33,561 nt of DNA from JAZNQL01 sp045590155 (GTDB taxonomy: Bacteria; Bacillota; Clostridia; UMGS1883; UMGS1540): NCBI GenBank assembly GCA_045590155.1, contig JAZNQL010000028.1:1-33561 (forward strand), in the 5' to 3' direction. Every line of letters starts with the position of its first letter. Position 1 is the stretch's first letter. The notes beneath the pieces are model-generated. The model did not search any database. It was not told the DNA's origin and was given only the letters and a program-made list of their open reading frames with translations. The translations under genes were made by a program, and so were the position numbers. Shown here in pieces: positions 21,950 to 30,759 of the stretch.

Positions 21950-22720
21950 TTAAAGTTTCAATCGTTCTATTTCTACAGCTTTTCCATCCTGATCTGTTTT
22001 AAGGAATATACCGTTAAGCTCTCTTTTCCCGCCTGCAAGTTCAAAACTTTTTTGCGGGTCATCGATAAAGCGGGAGATAGCAATTTCTTTTTTAGCCCCC
22101 AAAACAGAGGTTACAGGACCGCACATACCTGCATCGGTAATGTAGGCAGTTTTTCCGTCTAAAATTATTTCGTCAGCGGTTTGAACGTGGGTATGAGTAC
22201 CAAAAACCGCACTCACTCTTCCGTCAAGATAATAACCGAGTGCTTTTTTTTCGGAAGTTGCTTCTGCGTGAAAATCAACTATAATATTTTTAATTGAACT
22301 GTCAATGCTTTTTAAAGCTTCGTCGGCTGCAAAAAAAGGATTTTCACAAGGCAAATTCATATAAACTCTGCCTATAAGATTTATTATTGCACATTTCTCG
22401 CCTGAAGAGGAAGTAAAAGTAACAATACCATTCCCCGGTTCTTTTTTTGAAATGTTGTACGGACGGACAATATCGTACTCATTAAATAAATGTAAAATTT
22501 CTTTTTTTGACCAGGTATGATTTCCCATAGTAAAAACATCAACACCGGCACGGGTAAGCTCTTCAGCAACAGCACGTGTAATACCAAATCCGCCTGCAGA
22601 GTTTTCGCCGTTTGCAATACAAAGGTCTACACTATATTTTTCTTTAAGATTGTATAAATGGTCAAACACGGCTTCTCTGCCTGTTCTGCCCATAATATCG
22701 CCTAAAAAAAGAATGTTCAT
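21950..22720 (-). CDS. ymdB: YmdB-family metallophosphoesterase
   Basis: 256 residues from the ATG at 22720, preceded by GAGGAAA. A TTG further upstream at 22738 gives six more residues but overlaps the SD. The TIGR00282/YmdB family motifs are present: NILFLGDIMGRTGR at the N-terminus, CIANGENSAGGFGIT, FTMGNHTWSKKE, IVDFHAEATSEK and GTHTHVQTAD. They supply the di-metal ligands Asp, Asn, His and Glu. The B. subtilis protein is a 2',3'-cyclic nucleotide phosphodiesterase influencing biofilm and motility, and its gene lies next to rny, as here. A hairpin terminator lies between rny and this gene, so expression probably depends on read-through. Confidence 0.93.
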   Translation of the reverse strand: MNILFLGDIMGRTGREAVFDHLYNLKEKYSVDLCIANGENSAGGFGITRAVAEELTRAGVDVFTMGNHTWSKKEILHLFNEYDIVRPYNISKKEPGNGIVTFTSSSGEKCAIINLIGRVYMNLPCENPFFAADEALKSIDSSIKNIIVDFHAEATSEKKALGYYLDGRVSAVFGTHTHVQTADEIILDGKTAYITDAGMCGPVTSVLGAKKEIAISRFIDDPQKSFELAGGKRELNGIFLKTDQDGKAVEIERLKL

Positions 22721-22733
22721 ATATTTCCTCGTT

Positions 22734-22765
22734 TTCAAAAAGGCTTTGCAAAAGCAAAGCCTTTT
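22734..22765 (-). terminator. Terminator-like hairpin between rny and ymdB
   Basis: 12-bp perfect stem (22738-22749 with 22754-22765), 4-nt loop, and a U-run on the minus strand just before the ymdB ribosome binding site. It may cut rny transcripts and reduce ymdB expression. Confidence 0.65.
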
Positions 22766-22770
22766 ATTTA

Positions 22771-24339
22771 TTATTTAGCGTAATCTACAGCTCTTGTCTC
22801 GCGGATTACATTTACTTTAATCTGACCGGGATATTCAAGTTCTGCCTCGATTTTCTTAACTATATCGCGTGCTACAATAATTGCATCGTCATCGCCGATA
22901 TCTTCGGGGTTAACCATAATACGAATTTCTCTGCCTGCCTGAATAGCAAAGGATTTTTCAACACCCTTAAAGGAATCAGCAATTGCCTCAAGTTTTTCAA
23001 GACGCTTGATATAAGTTTCAAGGTTTTCTCTTCTTGCACCGGGACGCGCGGCTGAAATAGCATCAGCAGCCTGAATAATAAAGTCGATAACCGTTGTTGC
23101 CTCAACGTCGCCGTGGTGTGCGTGAATAGCATGAATAATTTCCTGGTTTTCGTGATGTTTTTTAGCGATATCAACGCCTATGGTAATATGTGAACCTTCT
23201 GTTTCGTGGTCAACCGATTTACCTATATCGTGCAAAAGACCTGCACGCTTTGCGAGTGAAACATCAACACCAAGCTCTGCAGCCAGAAGGCCTGCAAGAT
23301 TTGAAACTTCGATAGAATGTTTCAAAACATTCTGCCCGTAGCTTGTTCTGTAATGAAGTCTGCCCAAAAGTTTAATAAGTTCAGGGTTAACACCGTGAAC
23401 ACCTGTGTCAAAGGTAGCCTGTTCGCCCTGTTGTTTAATATTTGCTTCAACCTCTTTGCGGGCACGTTCAACCATCTCTTCAATTCTAGCGGGATGGATA
23501 CGTCCGTCGGTAATAAGCTTTTCAAGTGCAACACGTGCAATTTCACGTCTTACAGGGTCAAACGCCGAGAGGATAACTGCCTCTGGAGTATCATCAATAA
23601 TCAGGTCAACACCTGTCATTGTTTCTATTGTTCTTATATTTCTACCTTCACGGCCTATTATACGGCCTTTCATTTCGTCATTTGGAAGTGAAACAACCGA
23701 AACTGTGGTTTCAGCAACATGGTCGGCAGCACATCTCTGAATTGCCATACCAAGTATATTTTTCGCACGTTTTTCGGCTTCATCTTTAGCCTGAGCTTCA
23801 AGATCTTTAATCATAATAGCCGTTTCGTGACGTATTTCGCTTTCTAAATTCTTAAGCAGATATTCTTTTGCTTCTTCTGCTGTCAAACCCGAAATTTTTT
23901 CGAGCAGTTCAATTTCTTTTTCTTTAAGTTTTTTGAGTTCTTCCTTTTGAGTTTCTAAATCGCGTTCTCTTTTAGCAACAGAAGCCTCTTTAGCTTCCAT
24001 ATTTTCGTGCTTTTTATCCAAAGCTTCTTCTTTTTGCTGTATTCTGCGTTCCTGTCTTGAAAGTTCAGCTCTTCTTTCTCTTACTTCCTTTTCATATTCT
24101 AAACGAGTTTTATGTATTTTCTCGTTAGCTTCAAGTAACGCTTCACGTTTGCTGTTATCGGCAGTTTTTTTAGCATCGGCAATAATACGTTTAGCCTCTT
24201 CTTCTGCATTTCCAATTTCTGCTTCTGCAATCTTTTTTCTGTAAGCGCAGCCGATTTTGAAAAATACAACGGCAGATATAATGCACAATGCAAACAATAC
24301 CGCAGCTACAATTATAAATAACTGAAAGGTAATAATCAA
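22771..24339 (-). CDS. rny: Ribonuclease Y
   Basis: 522 residues from the TTG at 24339, which has AGGAGG 5-6 bp upstream. The GTG at 24345 overlaps that SD. Layout is canonical: N-terminal membrane helix (about 5-28), long charged coiled coil (about 35-190), KH domain with GRIIGREGRNIRTIE (about 226-240), and an HD phosphohydrolase domain with LLHDIGKSVDHE and later HAHHGD. Family knowledge: a membrane-anchored endoribonuclease that starts mRNA decay in Firmicutes. Neighbours: ymdB follows, as in B. subtilis. Its promoter and a pair of direct repeats lie in the 5' leader. Confidence 0.97.
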   Translation of the reverse strand: MIITFQLFIIVAAVLFALCIISAVVFFKIGCAYRKKIAEAEIGNAEEEAKRIIADAKKTADNSKREALLEANEKIHKTRLEYEKEVRERRAELSRQERRIQQKEEALDKKHENMEAKEASVAKRERDLETQKEELKKLKEKEIELLEKISGLTAEEAKEYLLKNLESEIRHETAIMIKDLEAQAKDEAEKRAKNILGMAIQRCAADHVAETTVSVVSLPNDEMKGRIIGREGRNIRTIETMTGVDLIIDDTPEAVILSAFDPVRREIARVALEKLITDGRIHPARIEEMVERARKEVEANIKQQGEQATFDTGVHGVNPELIKLLGRLHYRTSYGQNVLKHSIEVSNLAGLLAAELGVDVSLAKRAGLLHDIGKSVDHETEGSHITIGVDIAKKHHENQEIIHAIHAHHGDVEATTVIDFIIQAADAISAARPGARRENLETYIKRLEKLEAIADSFKGVEKSFAIQAGREIRIMVNPEDIGDDDAIIVARDIVKKIEAELEYPGQIKVNVIRETRAVDYAK

Positions 24340-24394
24340 AAACACCTCCTTAACATAAAATTTTGTTCAACTTTTATTAACTTTTTAATTTTCA

Positions 24395-24424
24395 GGCAAG
24401 TATATATCTTATGGCAAATATATA
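24395..24424 (-). repeat. Direct repeat pair in the rny leader
   Basis: GGCAAGTATATA (24395-24406) and GGCAAATATATA (24413-24424) on the plus strand, 11 of 12 identical and 18 bp apart. They lie within the predicted 5' leader, between the rny promoter and start codon. Confidence 0.45.
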
Positions 24425-24433
24425 CCTATAATA

Positions 24434-24462
24434 ATATTAAACTTTTTCAGTAAAAAAGTCAA
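24434..24462 (-). promoter_or_regulatory. Promoter of rny
   Basis: On the minus strand TTGACT (24462-24457), a 17-bp spacer and TAATAT (24439-24434). It starts 18 bp beyond the folD stop codon and predicts a leader of about 88 nt. Confidence 0.65.
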
Positions 24463-24480
24463 GGTAAAATTTATAAAAAC

Positions 24481-25329
24481 TTATGAATTTTGCAATTTTG
24501 CCGCAGTTAAAGTATTTTTCATAAGCATAGCAATAGTCATAGGGCCGACACCGCCCGGAACAGGAGTGATTGCCGATGCTTTTTTCGATACTTCGTCAAA
24601 GTCTACATCACCGCAGATTTTTTTATCTGCAAGTCTGTTTATACCAACGTCAATTACAACCGCACCTTCTCCTACCATATCAGCTGTAACAAAGTTAGCT
24701 CTGCCAACAGCGGCAACAATAATATCAGCTTTTTTTGTGATTTCGGCAAGATTTTTTGTTTTTGAGTGACAGATTGTAACAGTTGCATTTTGCTGAAGTA
24801 AAAGCATTGCAGCAGGCTTGCCTACAATATTGCTTCTTCCTATAACAACGCAGTTTTTGCCCGAAGGGTCAATACCGCTTTCTGCTATGAGCTCCATAAT
24901 TCCTGCAGGTGTGCAGGGAAGAAAACTTTGAGAGCCTATCATTATTTTACCTACATTTACAGGATGAAAAGCATCTACGTCTTTTCTGTAATCAATAGCC
25001 ATTAAAACCTTTTCCTCGTCTATGTGGCGGGGAAGAGGGAGCTGTACTAAAATACCGCTTATACGGGAGTTTTTATTTAAAACATCTATAAGGTCAAGCA
25101 AATCGTTTTCTGAAGTTTCTTCAGGCAGAGTGTAAACCTCGGAATAAATGCCTGTTTCTTCGCAAGCCTTTTTTTTGTTGTTTACATAAATTTTAGATGC
25201 AGGATTCTCTCCTACCAAAATAACGGCAAGACCTGGGTTAATATTTTGCTTTTTGAGATTTATTACCTCTTCGGCCAGTTGATTTTTTATTCTTTGGGAA
25301 ACCATTTTTCCGTCTAATATTTTTGTCAT
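24481..25329 (-). CDS. folD: FolD bifunctional methylenetetrahydrofolate dehydrogenase/cyclohydrolase
   Basis: 282 residues, standard length. It makes 10-formyl-tetrahydrofolate from 5,10-methylene-tetrahydrofolate in the cytoplasm. Signatures: ILDGKMVSQRI at the start, ASKIYVNNKKKACEETGI with the catalytic Lys of the YxxxK motif, GILVQLPLPRHID, GRSNIVGKP for the NAD(P) site, and TPVPGGVGPMTIAMLMKNT at the end. The ATG has GAGGAG 7 bp upstream, so the start is firm even though it lies inside ygiQ. The last 92 bp of ygiQ and the first 92 bp of folD overlap, which couples their translation. It is the last gene of the uppP-ftsK-ygiQ-folD unit. Confidence 0.97.
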   Translation of the reverse strand: MTKILDGKMVSQRIKNQLAEEVINLKKQNINPGLAVILVGENPASKIYVNNKKKACEETGIYSEVYTLPEETSENDLLDLIDVLNKNSRISGILVQLPLPRHIDEEKVLMAIDYRKDVDAFHPVNVGKIMIGSQSFLPCTPAGIMELIAESGIDPSGKNCVVIGRSNIVGKPAAMLLLQQNATVTICHSKTKNLAEITKKADIIVAAVGRANFVTADMVGEGAVVIDVGINRLADKKICGDVDFDEVSKKASAITPVPGGVGPMTIAMLMKNTLTAAKLQNS

Positions 25330-27112
25330 CTTTATTCTCCTCTCTTGGTTTTATAAGCGAAGTGGGCGAGTAGCCTATTAAATCTGACCTTCCCGCCATT
25401 GTAAGCGCTTTGTAAACGGTATTATAGTTTTTTTCGTCTGTGCACTGCAAAAGAGCACGTTGCATAGCCTTTTCTTCAAAGGTTTTTGGCACATAAATCT
25501 TTTTTAAAGTAAAAGGATTTAATTCGGTGTAGTACATAGCAGTAGAAATTGTACCCGGGGTAGGATAAAAATCCTGCACCTGTTGAGGTCTTAAATTATT
25601 TTTTCTTAAATAAAGAGCAAGACAAATGGCGTCTGAAAGTTCGCTTCCAGGATGGCTTGACATAAGATAAGGAATAAGATACTGCTCTTTATTTATTTTG
25701 TTGTTTACATCGTAAAACTTTTTCGAAAACTTTTCATATACTTTATTTTCAGGCTTACCCATAACAGATAAAACCTTGTCCGAAATATGCTCGGGAGCAA
25801 CTTTAAGCTGACCACTTATATGATGACGGCAAAGCTCGTATAAAAATTCATCAGATGGATCTGCAAGAATATAGTCAAAACGAAGCCCCGACCTTATAAA
25901 CACTTTTTTAACCTTGGGTAATTTGCGCAGTTTTCTTAAAAGCTCAATATAATCAGAATGATCTGCCTGCAAAGCTTTACAGGGCGAGGGAAAAAGACAT
26001 TGCCTGTCTTTACATGTGCCTTTTGTAAGCTGATGAGGGCACGAAGGCGCACGGAAGTTTGCTGTAGGTCCTCCAACATCGTGAATATATCCTTTAAAAT
26101 CGGGCAAAGTGGTTAACTTTTCTGCCTCTTTTAAAACGGATTCGTGCGAGCGAGATGTAACCATTCTTCCCTGATGGAATGTAATTGCACAAAAATTGCA
26201 CGAACCGAAGCATCCTCTTGAGGATGTTATACTGAACTTTACCTCTGAAAAAGCGGGGATTTCCTCTTTGCACGAAGGATGCCACGCCATCTCATAAGGC
26301 AGTTCATATACAAAATCCATTTCCTCTTGAGTAAGAGGCATTGCGGGGGGATTTTGCACAATAAATTTATCTCCGTGCTTCTGGCAAAGAACTTTGCCTC
26401 TTACGGGGTCTTGTTCTTTGTATTGTAATAAAGCAGAAACTGCGTATTCCTTTTTACTGTCACGCACATTTTCAAAAGAGGGCATAATAACAGCTTTGTC
26501 AGGCGCCGTATCAGAACGATACACAGTGCCATTTATGTATGTAATATCCGCAATCGAAATTCCCGAAGATAAAGCATCTGCAATCTGCACTATTGATTTT
26601 TCGCCCATACCATAACAAATTATATCGGCACGGCTATCAATAAGGATAGAACGGCGAACAGAGTCAGACCAGTAATCATAGTGAGCAAATCTGCGAAGAC
26701 TTGCTTCAATACCGCCAATAATTAAAGGGATATTCCCAAAAGCCTCTCTTGCTCTGTTTGCATAAACAATAGTGCACCTGTCAGGACGCATACCCATTTT
26801 CCCGCCAGGAGAATATGCATCGGAAGAACGAGGCTTTTTGGCTGCTGTATAGTGGTTTACCATAGAATCCATATTCCCACCCGAAATAAGAACACCAAGC
26901 CTGGGTTTCGGAAATGCCTTAAAATCGTCGGCAGTATGCCAATCGGGCTGTGAAAGAATCGCAACACGATAGCCTGCCGCTTCAAGACAACGTGAAATTA
27001 TTGCAGGACCAAACGAGGAGTGGTCTACATAAGCATCTCCTATTACATATAGGAAGTCATAGTAATCCCATCCTCTTTCTTCTATTTCCTTTTTTGAAAC
27101 AGGTAAAAACAT
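25238..27112 (-). CDS. ygiQ: YgiQ-family radical SAM protein
   Basis: 624 residues. The radical SAM motif SSRGCFGSCNFC (C301, C305, C308) ligates the iron-sulfur cluster. The N-terminal domain of about 290 residues resembles a cobalamin/B12-binding-like module, with GDAYVDHSSFGPAIISR and GGIEASLRRFAHYDYWSD. Further family blocks are GGPTANFR, KVAPEHISD and QDFYPTPGTISTAMYYT. Biochemical function unknown. The C-terminal tail after about residue 590 is very basic (KNIRRKNGFPKNKK). The last 30 codons lie inside folD in another frame, and the stop at 25238 is clean. It starts 3 bp after ftsK. The start ATG follows the ftsK stop, and its SD is inside ftsK. Confidence 0.93.
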   Translation of the reverse strand: MFLPVSKKEIEERGWDYYDFLYVIGDAYVDHSSFGPAIISRCLEAAGYRVAILSQPDWHTADDFKAFPKPRLGVLISGGNMDSMVNHYTAAKKPRSSDAYSPGGKMGMRPDRCTIVYANRAREAFGNIPLIIGGIEASLRRFAHYDYWSDSVRRSILIDSRADIICYGMGEKSIVQIADALSSGISIADITYINGTVYRSDTAPDKAVIMPSFENVRDSKKEYAVSALLQYKEQDPVRGKVLCQKHGDKFIVQNPPAMPLTQEEMDFVYELPYEMAWHPSCKEEIPAFSEVKFSITSSRGCFGSCNFCAITFHQGRMVTSRSHESVLKEAEKLTTLPDFKGYIHDVGGPTANFRAPSCPHQLTKGTCKDRQCLFPSPCKALQADHSDYIELLRKLRKLPKVKKVFIRSGLRFDYILADPSDEFLYELCRHHISGQLKVAPEHISDKVLSVMGKPENKVYEKFSKKFYDVNNKINKEQYLIPYLMSSHPGSELSDAICLALYLRKNNLRPQQVQDFYPTPGTISTAMYYTELNPFTLKKIYVPKTFEEKAMQRALLQCTDEKNYNTVYKALTMAGRSDLIGYSPTSLIKPREENKDDKNIRRKNGFPKNKKSTGRRGNKSQKAKY

Positions 27113-27115
27113 CTG

Positions 27116-29428
27116 TTATTCCTCTGAATTCATATTCATTTCGTACCATTGCTGTTTAGAAATCAGTACATTTCTTGGCTTTGAGCCCTCGGGAGGACCT
27201 ACAATTCCTCTTGCTTCCATCTGGTCAACAATTCTGCCTGCACGGGCATAGCCTACTTTAAGCTTTCTTTGGATTAAGGAAGTGGAGGCTTGTCCAAGCT
27301 CAACAACAATTTCTATTGCCTGATTCAAAAGCTCATCCTTATCGCCCGGGTCGTCAGGCTCCTCTTTATCTCCGTGTTCTATTTTTTCAAGAACTTCTTC
27401 GTCGTAGTCTGCTTCATAGTCTTTTTTAATAAATTCAACTAAACGTTCAATTTCGTGGTCCGAAACAAACGCACCCTGTATTCTTGTTGGTTTTGATGCG
27501 CCAAAAGGAAGGTAAAGCATATCTCCCTTACCGAGCAGCTTTTCGGCACCCATCATATCCAAAATCGTACGCGAGTCAACAGCACTTGAAACAGCAAATG
27601 AAATTCTTGACGGAACGTTTGCTTTTATAAGACCTGTAACAACATCAACAGACGGACGCTGTGTCGCCATAACAAGATGCATACCGGCAGCACGTGCGAG
27701 CTGTGCCAAACGGCAAACAGCATCTTCAACTTCACGCGGAGAAACCATCATAAGGTCTGCAAGCTCGTCTATTATTATTACTATGTGTTCCATTTTGTCA
27801 AGACCTTCAGACTCGGCATACTCGTTGTAACCTGTAATGTTTCTTACGTCATAATCTGCAAAAAGCTTGTAACGGCGAGCCATTTCAGAAACTGCCCAGT
27901 TCAATGCACCTGCTGCTTTTCTTGCATCTGTTACAACAGGAATAATAAGATGAGGTATACCATTATAAACACCAAGTTCAACAACTTTCGGGTCTATCAT
28001 CAAAAATTTTACATCTGAAGGGGATGATTTATAAACAATACTTGCGATTATAGTGTTTATACACACACTCTTACCGGCACCCGTAGCACCTGCAATTAAG
28101 AGATGAGGCATTTTTCTTATATCTGCAACAACAGGCTTTCCGTATATGTCACGTCCCAATGCAATTGCGGTCGGGGATGAATGTGTTGTAAATTCGGAGC
28201 TTTCAATCATTTCGCGAAGTGAAACCATAGAAACTGACTGATTCGGGATTTCAATACCGATAGCAGCCTTGCCTGGAATAGGGGCTTCAATTCTTACACC
28301 AAAGGCTGCAAGATTCAAAGCAATATCGTCTGCAAGATTAACTATTTTACTAACCTTAACCCCTGCACTTGGCTGGAGTTCAAATCTTGTTACAGAAGGT
28401 CCCTGTGTTACTTCAAGCACCTTTGCTTCAACACCAAAGCTTTTTAAAGTTTCAACAAGTTTTTTTGCTCTTTCTCTCAAATCTTCCATACTGCTGCTTT
28501 TCTGCATGGCAGGTTTAGCCTTGTCCAAAAGGTCGGAAGACGGGAAATTATATTTTATCACAGGCTTTGCTTCCGCAATTTCTTTTGCAATTTCTTCTTC
28601 TGAAACGGGAGTCAAATCTTCCTTTTCTTCTTTTTTTCCTTCTGCTTCATCAAAGGCAATTTCTTCAAAATTTTCAGCCTCGTCTTTTCCTGGAAAAGTT
28701 GGGGGAACATAAGAATCTATCGGTTCGGGAGTAATTATTTTTATATCTTCTGGATTAAAATCAATTTTATTTTCGACAGGAGTTTTTGCCTTAGATTCCT
28801 TCTTTTCTTTTTGAGCAGGGTTAATGATTTCCTGCTTTTCAGCTTTCTCCAAAGCTCGTTTTTCGCGGTATTTTTCAGCCATATTCGAAGCAAAATCACT
28901 TATAGAAAAATGGGTAAGCAAAATCACACAAACCGCAAGCAAAACAAGCAGAACAAAGAAAGCTCCCACATCCCCGAAAAGAGTTTTTATGGGAGTTTCA
29001 AGAGCACCGCCGAATATACCGCCGCCAATACCTTCTTTGCCGTCAAGATAAAAATCGGCAAAAGCTTCCGAACCTGCAGCAAATAAATGGAAAAAAGCAG
29101 CGAAAACAATAATCAAAATTGCCGAAAGAATATATTTTGATATATGAGCCTTTACATTACGGCGCACAGTTATATGTATGCCTAAAAAGATTATGTATAA
29201 GGGAACAATATATCCTACATAACTGAACAAACCCCGCCAAATACTGCGCAAGGCTTCAAAAAACACGGTATCAACACAAAAAGACAAGCAAGAAAGAATA
29301 CCAATAAGTGTAATAACTATACCCGTAAGCTCTCTTTTTGTATTTGAGTTTGATTTGTTTTTGTCGGGCAAAACTTTTTTTGAAACGTTTTTTTGAGGTG
29401 TTTTTTTAATTCTTTTACGTTCTGACAT
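27116..29428 (-). CDS. ftsK: FtsK/SpoIIIE DNA translocase
   Basis: 770 residues. The N-terminal part has about four membrane helices (about 34-175) and a charged linker (about 185-300). The ATPase domain contains Walker A GATGAGKS (447-454) and Walker B IVIIIDELADLM. Further family blocks are MATQRPSVDVVTGLIKANVPSRI and DMLYLPFGASKPTRIQGAFVSDHEI. A winged-helix gamma domain (about 695-765) carries ASTSLIQRKLKVGYARAGRIVDQME and reads orientation sequences on the chromosome. It pumps chromosomal DNA through the division septum; SpoIIIE-type use in sporulation is possible but not shown. Upstream gene uppP ends 17 bp before it. The SD is AGGGAGA, rather far from the ATG. Length and domains are complete. 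Confidence 0.96.
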   Translation of the reverse strand: MSERKRIKKTPQKNVSKKVLPDKNKSNSNTKRELTGIVITLIGILSCLSFCVDTVFFEALRSIWRGLFSYVGYIVPLYIIFLGIHITVRRNVKAHISKYILSAILIIVFAAFFHLFAAGSEAFADFYLDGKEGIGGGIFGGALETPIKTLFGDVGAFFVLLVLLAVCVILLTHFSISDFASNMAEKYREKRALEKAEKQEIINPAQKEKKESKAKTPVENKIDFNPEDIKIITPEPIDSYVPPTFPGKDEAENFEEIAFDEAEGKKEEKEDLTPVSEEEIAKEIAEAKPVIKYNFPSSDLLDKAKPAMQKSSSMEDLRERAKKLVETLKSFGVEAKVLEVTQGPSVTRFELQPSAGVKVSKIVNLADDIALNLAAFGVRIEAPIPGKAAIGIEIPNQSVSMVSLREMIESSEFTTHSSPTAIALGRDIYGKPVVADIRKMPHLLIAGATGAGKSVCINTIIASIVYKSSPSDVKFLMIDPKVVELGVYNGIPHLIIPVVTDARKAAGALNWAVSEMARRYKLFADYDVRNITGYNEYAESEGLDKMEHIVIIIDELADLMMVSPREVEDAVCRLAQLARAAGMHLVMATQRPSVDVVTGLIKANVPSRISFAVSSAVDSRTILDMMGAEKLLGKGDMLYLPFGASKPTRIQGAFVSDHEIERLVEFIKKDYEADYDEEVLEKIEHGDKEEPDDPGDKDELLNQAIEIVVELGQASTSLIQRKLKVGYARAGRIVDQMEARGIVGPPEGSKPRNVLISKQQWYEMNMNSEE

Positions 29429-29445
29429 TTTTTAAAAAATCTCCC

Positions 29446-30267
29446 TTAAATAAAGTTGAGTATAAGAGTAAAAATTCCTGCTGCGAGGCAATAATACGAA
29501 AAATAATAGAATTTATCGCTTTTTACAAGTCGAAGCAAAAAGCGTATTGCAATAAATCCGCTTATTACGGCAACCAAGGTTCCCAAAATGGCAGGAATAA
29601 CAGGTATTCCCAAAGTACCTGCTTCAATAACATCAAGCGAATCAATTAAAGCGGCACCGAGTATTGCAGGAATTGAAAGAATAAACGAAAACTTTACAGC
29701 AAAGCTTCTTTCATATCCGGAAAATAAGGAACCTGTAATTGTAGAACCCGATCTGCTTATACCGGGCAAAAGAGCAACCGCCTGAAAAAGACCTACAACA
29801 AAGCTTGATTTATATGAGGCATTTTCCATTGTTTTATGACCTTTTGCAATTTTGTCGCTGATATAAAGCAAAAAAGCGGTTACAAAAAGACAAATTCCAA
29901 CAACCCACAGGGGAAGATTTTCTATAATATCCTTAAAGAGAATGCCTGCAACTCCGGCAGGGATGGTTCCTATTATAACCATTATTACAAATCTGCGGTA
30001 AGGGGAAGAAAAGTCAGGTTTAGCGCGGAGTAAATCGCCTATCATGCAGAAAAATTCTTTTATAAGTGCGAAAATATCCTTATAATATACACAAAAAACC
30101 GCTATAAGAGTGCCTAAATGCAACATTATATCAAAAGATATAGGAATATTAACGGCATCTCCGCCGAATATGTTCTTAAAAATAGCAAGATGGCCTGAAC
30201 TTGACACAGGTAAAAATTCTGTAAGTCCCTGAACCAACCCTAAAAGTATGTAGCGTAAATAAGTCAT
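29446..30267 (-). CDS. uppP: Undecaprenyl-diphosphatase (UppP/BacA)
   Basis: 273 residues from the ATG at 30267, preceded by TTGGAGG at 5 bp; a TTG codon at 30279 lies in the SD itself. It is an integral membrane phosphatase that recycles undecaprenyl pyrophosphate for peptidoglycan and wall polymer synthesis and gives bacitracin tolerance. The two catalytic motifs are present: LTEFLPVSSSGHL (about 16-28) and PGISRSGST (about 170-178). About eight membrane helices are visible. It is first in the operon with ftsK, ygiQ and folD. Confidence 0.97.
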   Translation of the reverse strand: MTYLRYILLGLVQGLTEFLPVSSSGHLAIFKNIFGGDAVNIPISFDIMLHLGTLIAVFCVYYKDIFALIKEFFCMIGDLLRAKPDFSSPYRRFVIMVIIGTIPAGVAGILFKDIIENLPLWVVGICLFVTAFLLYISDKIAKGHKTMENASYKSSFVVGLFQAVALLPGISRSGSTITGSLFSGYERSFAVKFSFILSIPAILGAALIDSLDVIEAGTLGIPVIPAILGTLVAVISGFIAIRFLLRLVKSDKFYYFSYYCLAAGIFTLILNFI

Positions 30268-30296
30268 AATAACCTCCAAATTACATATATAAATTT

Positions 30297-30325
30297 ATTA
30301 TAGCATACGTTGTGTTTTTTTTCCA
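30297..30325 (-). promoter_or_regulatory. Promoter of the uppP-ftsK-ygiQ-folD operon
   Basis: On the minus strand TGGAAA (30325-30320), a 17-bp spacer and TATAAT (30302-30297), with TGC immediately upstream as an extended -10. Confidence 0.65.
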
Positions 30326-30376
30326 GTATTATTTTTATAAAATATATAATTTATTTAAGCTGGTAATTCCAAAGAG

Positions 30377-30405
30377 TTGAAAAAATTTTTTATATATGTT
30401 AAAAT
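30377..30405 (+). promoter_or_regulatory. Promoter of the HIRAN-like gene
   Basis: TTGAAA (30377-30382), a 17-bp spacer and TAAAAT (30400-30405) with TG one base upstream as an extended -10. Confidence 0.7.
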
Positions 30406-30432
30406 GTAAAAAAATGCAAAGGAAAAAAGACT

Positions 30433-30732
30433 ATGATTCGTTATATTACAATAAGCGGAATAAAATATTATTTCGGAACACTTCCATTTGAAATAAAGGA
30501 AAAAGTTATCTTAAAAAAAGACAGAGATAACGAATATGACCAATGGGCAATAGCAGTTTATAAAGAAGGATTTGGCAAAGTAGGATACGTTGCAGCAAAC
30601 TCTGCAAGCAAAATCGGGGGAACATATTCTGCACTGGAAATATATCCTTTCTTTACAGATAAATGTGAAGCAGAAATAGCTTTTATGAAAAACGATTTTA
30701 TAATAGCAAAGATAGAGGATTGCAAAAAATAA
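30433..30732 (+). CDS. Small HIRAN-domain-like protein
   Basis: 99 residues, basically one domain. The segment VILKKDRDNEYDQWAIAVYKEG, followed by GKVGYVAANSA, matches the HIRAN core: a Leu-x-x-(D/E)-x-x-N-x-x-D motif, then an Ala-Ile-x-Val strand, then a Gly-Tyr-Val strand. HIRAN domains bind DNA ends or 3' ssDNA in eukaryotic HLTF, and in bacteria they occur alone or beside helicases. Their bacterial role is unclear. There is no catalytic motif, signal or membrane helix. The SD (AAAGGA) is 10 bp before the ATG and a good promoter stands upstream. It lies next to the polar amino-acid ABC operon, which has its own promoter, so no functional link is implied. Confidence 0.7.
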   Translation: MIRYITISGIKYYFGTLPFEIKEKVILKKDRDNEYDQWAIAVYKEGFGKVGYVAANSASKIGGTYSALEIYPFFTDKCEAEIAFMKNDFIIAKIEDCKK

Positions 30733-30759
30733 ATTCAAAGAAAAAATTGTTAATAACTA

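Noticed and set aside
23317..23740. Antisense reading frames in rny
   Set aside because: Fully inside a conserved gene; no recognisable protein and no start signals.
27677..28712. Long plus-strand reading frames inside ftsK
   Set aside because: They are antisense to a complete, conserved FtsK; composition follows the codon pattern of the opposite strand and no SD is present.
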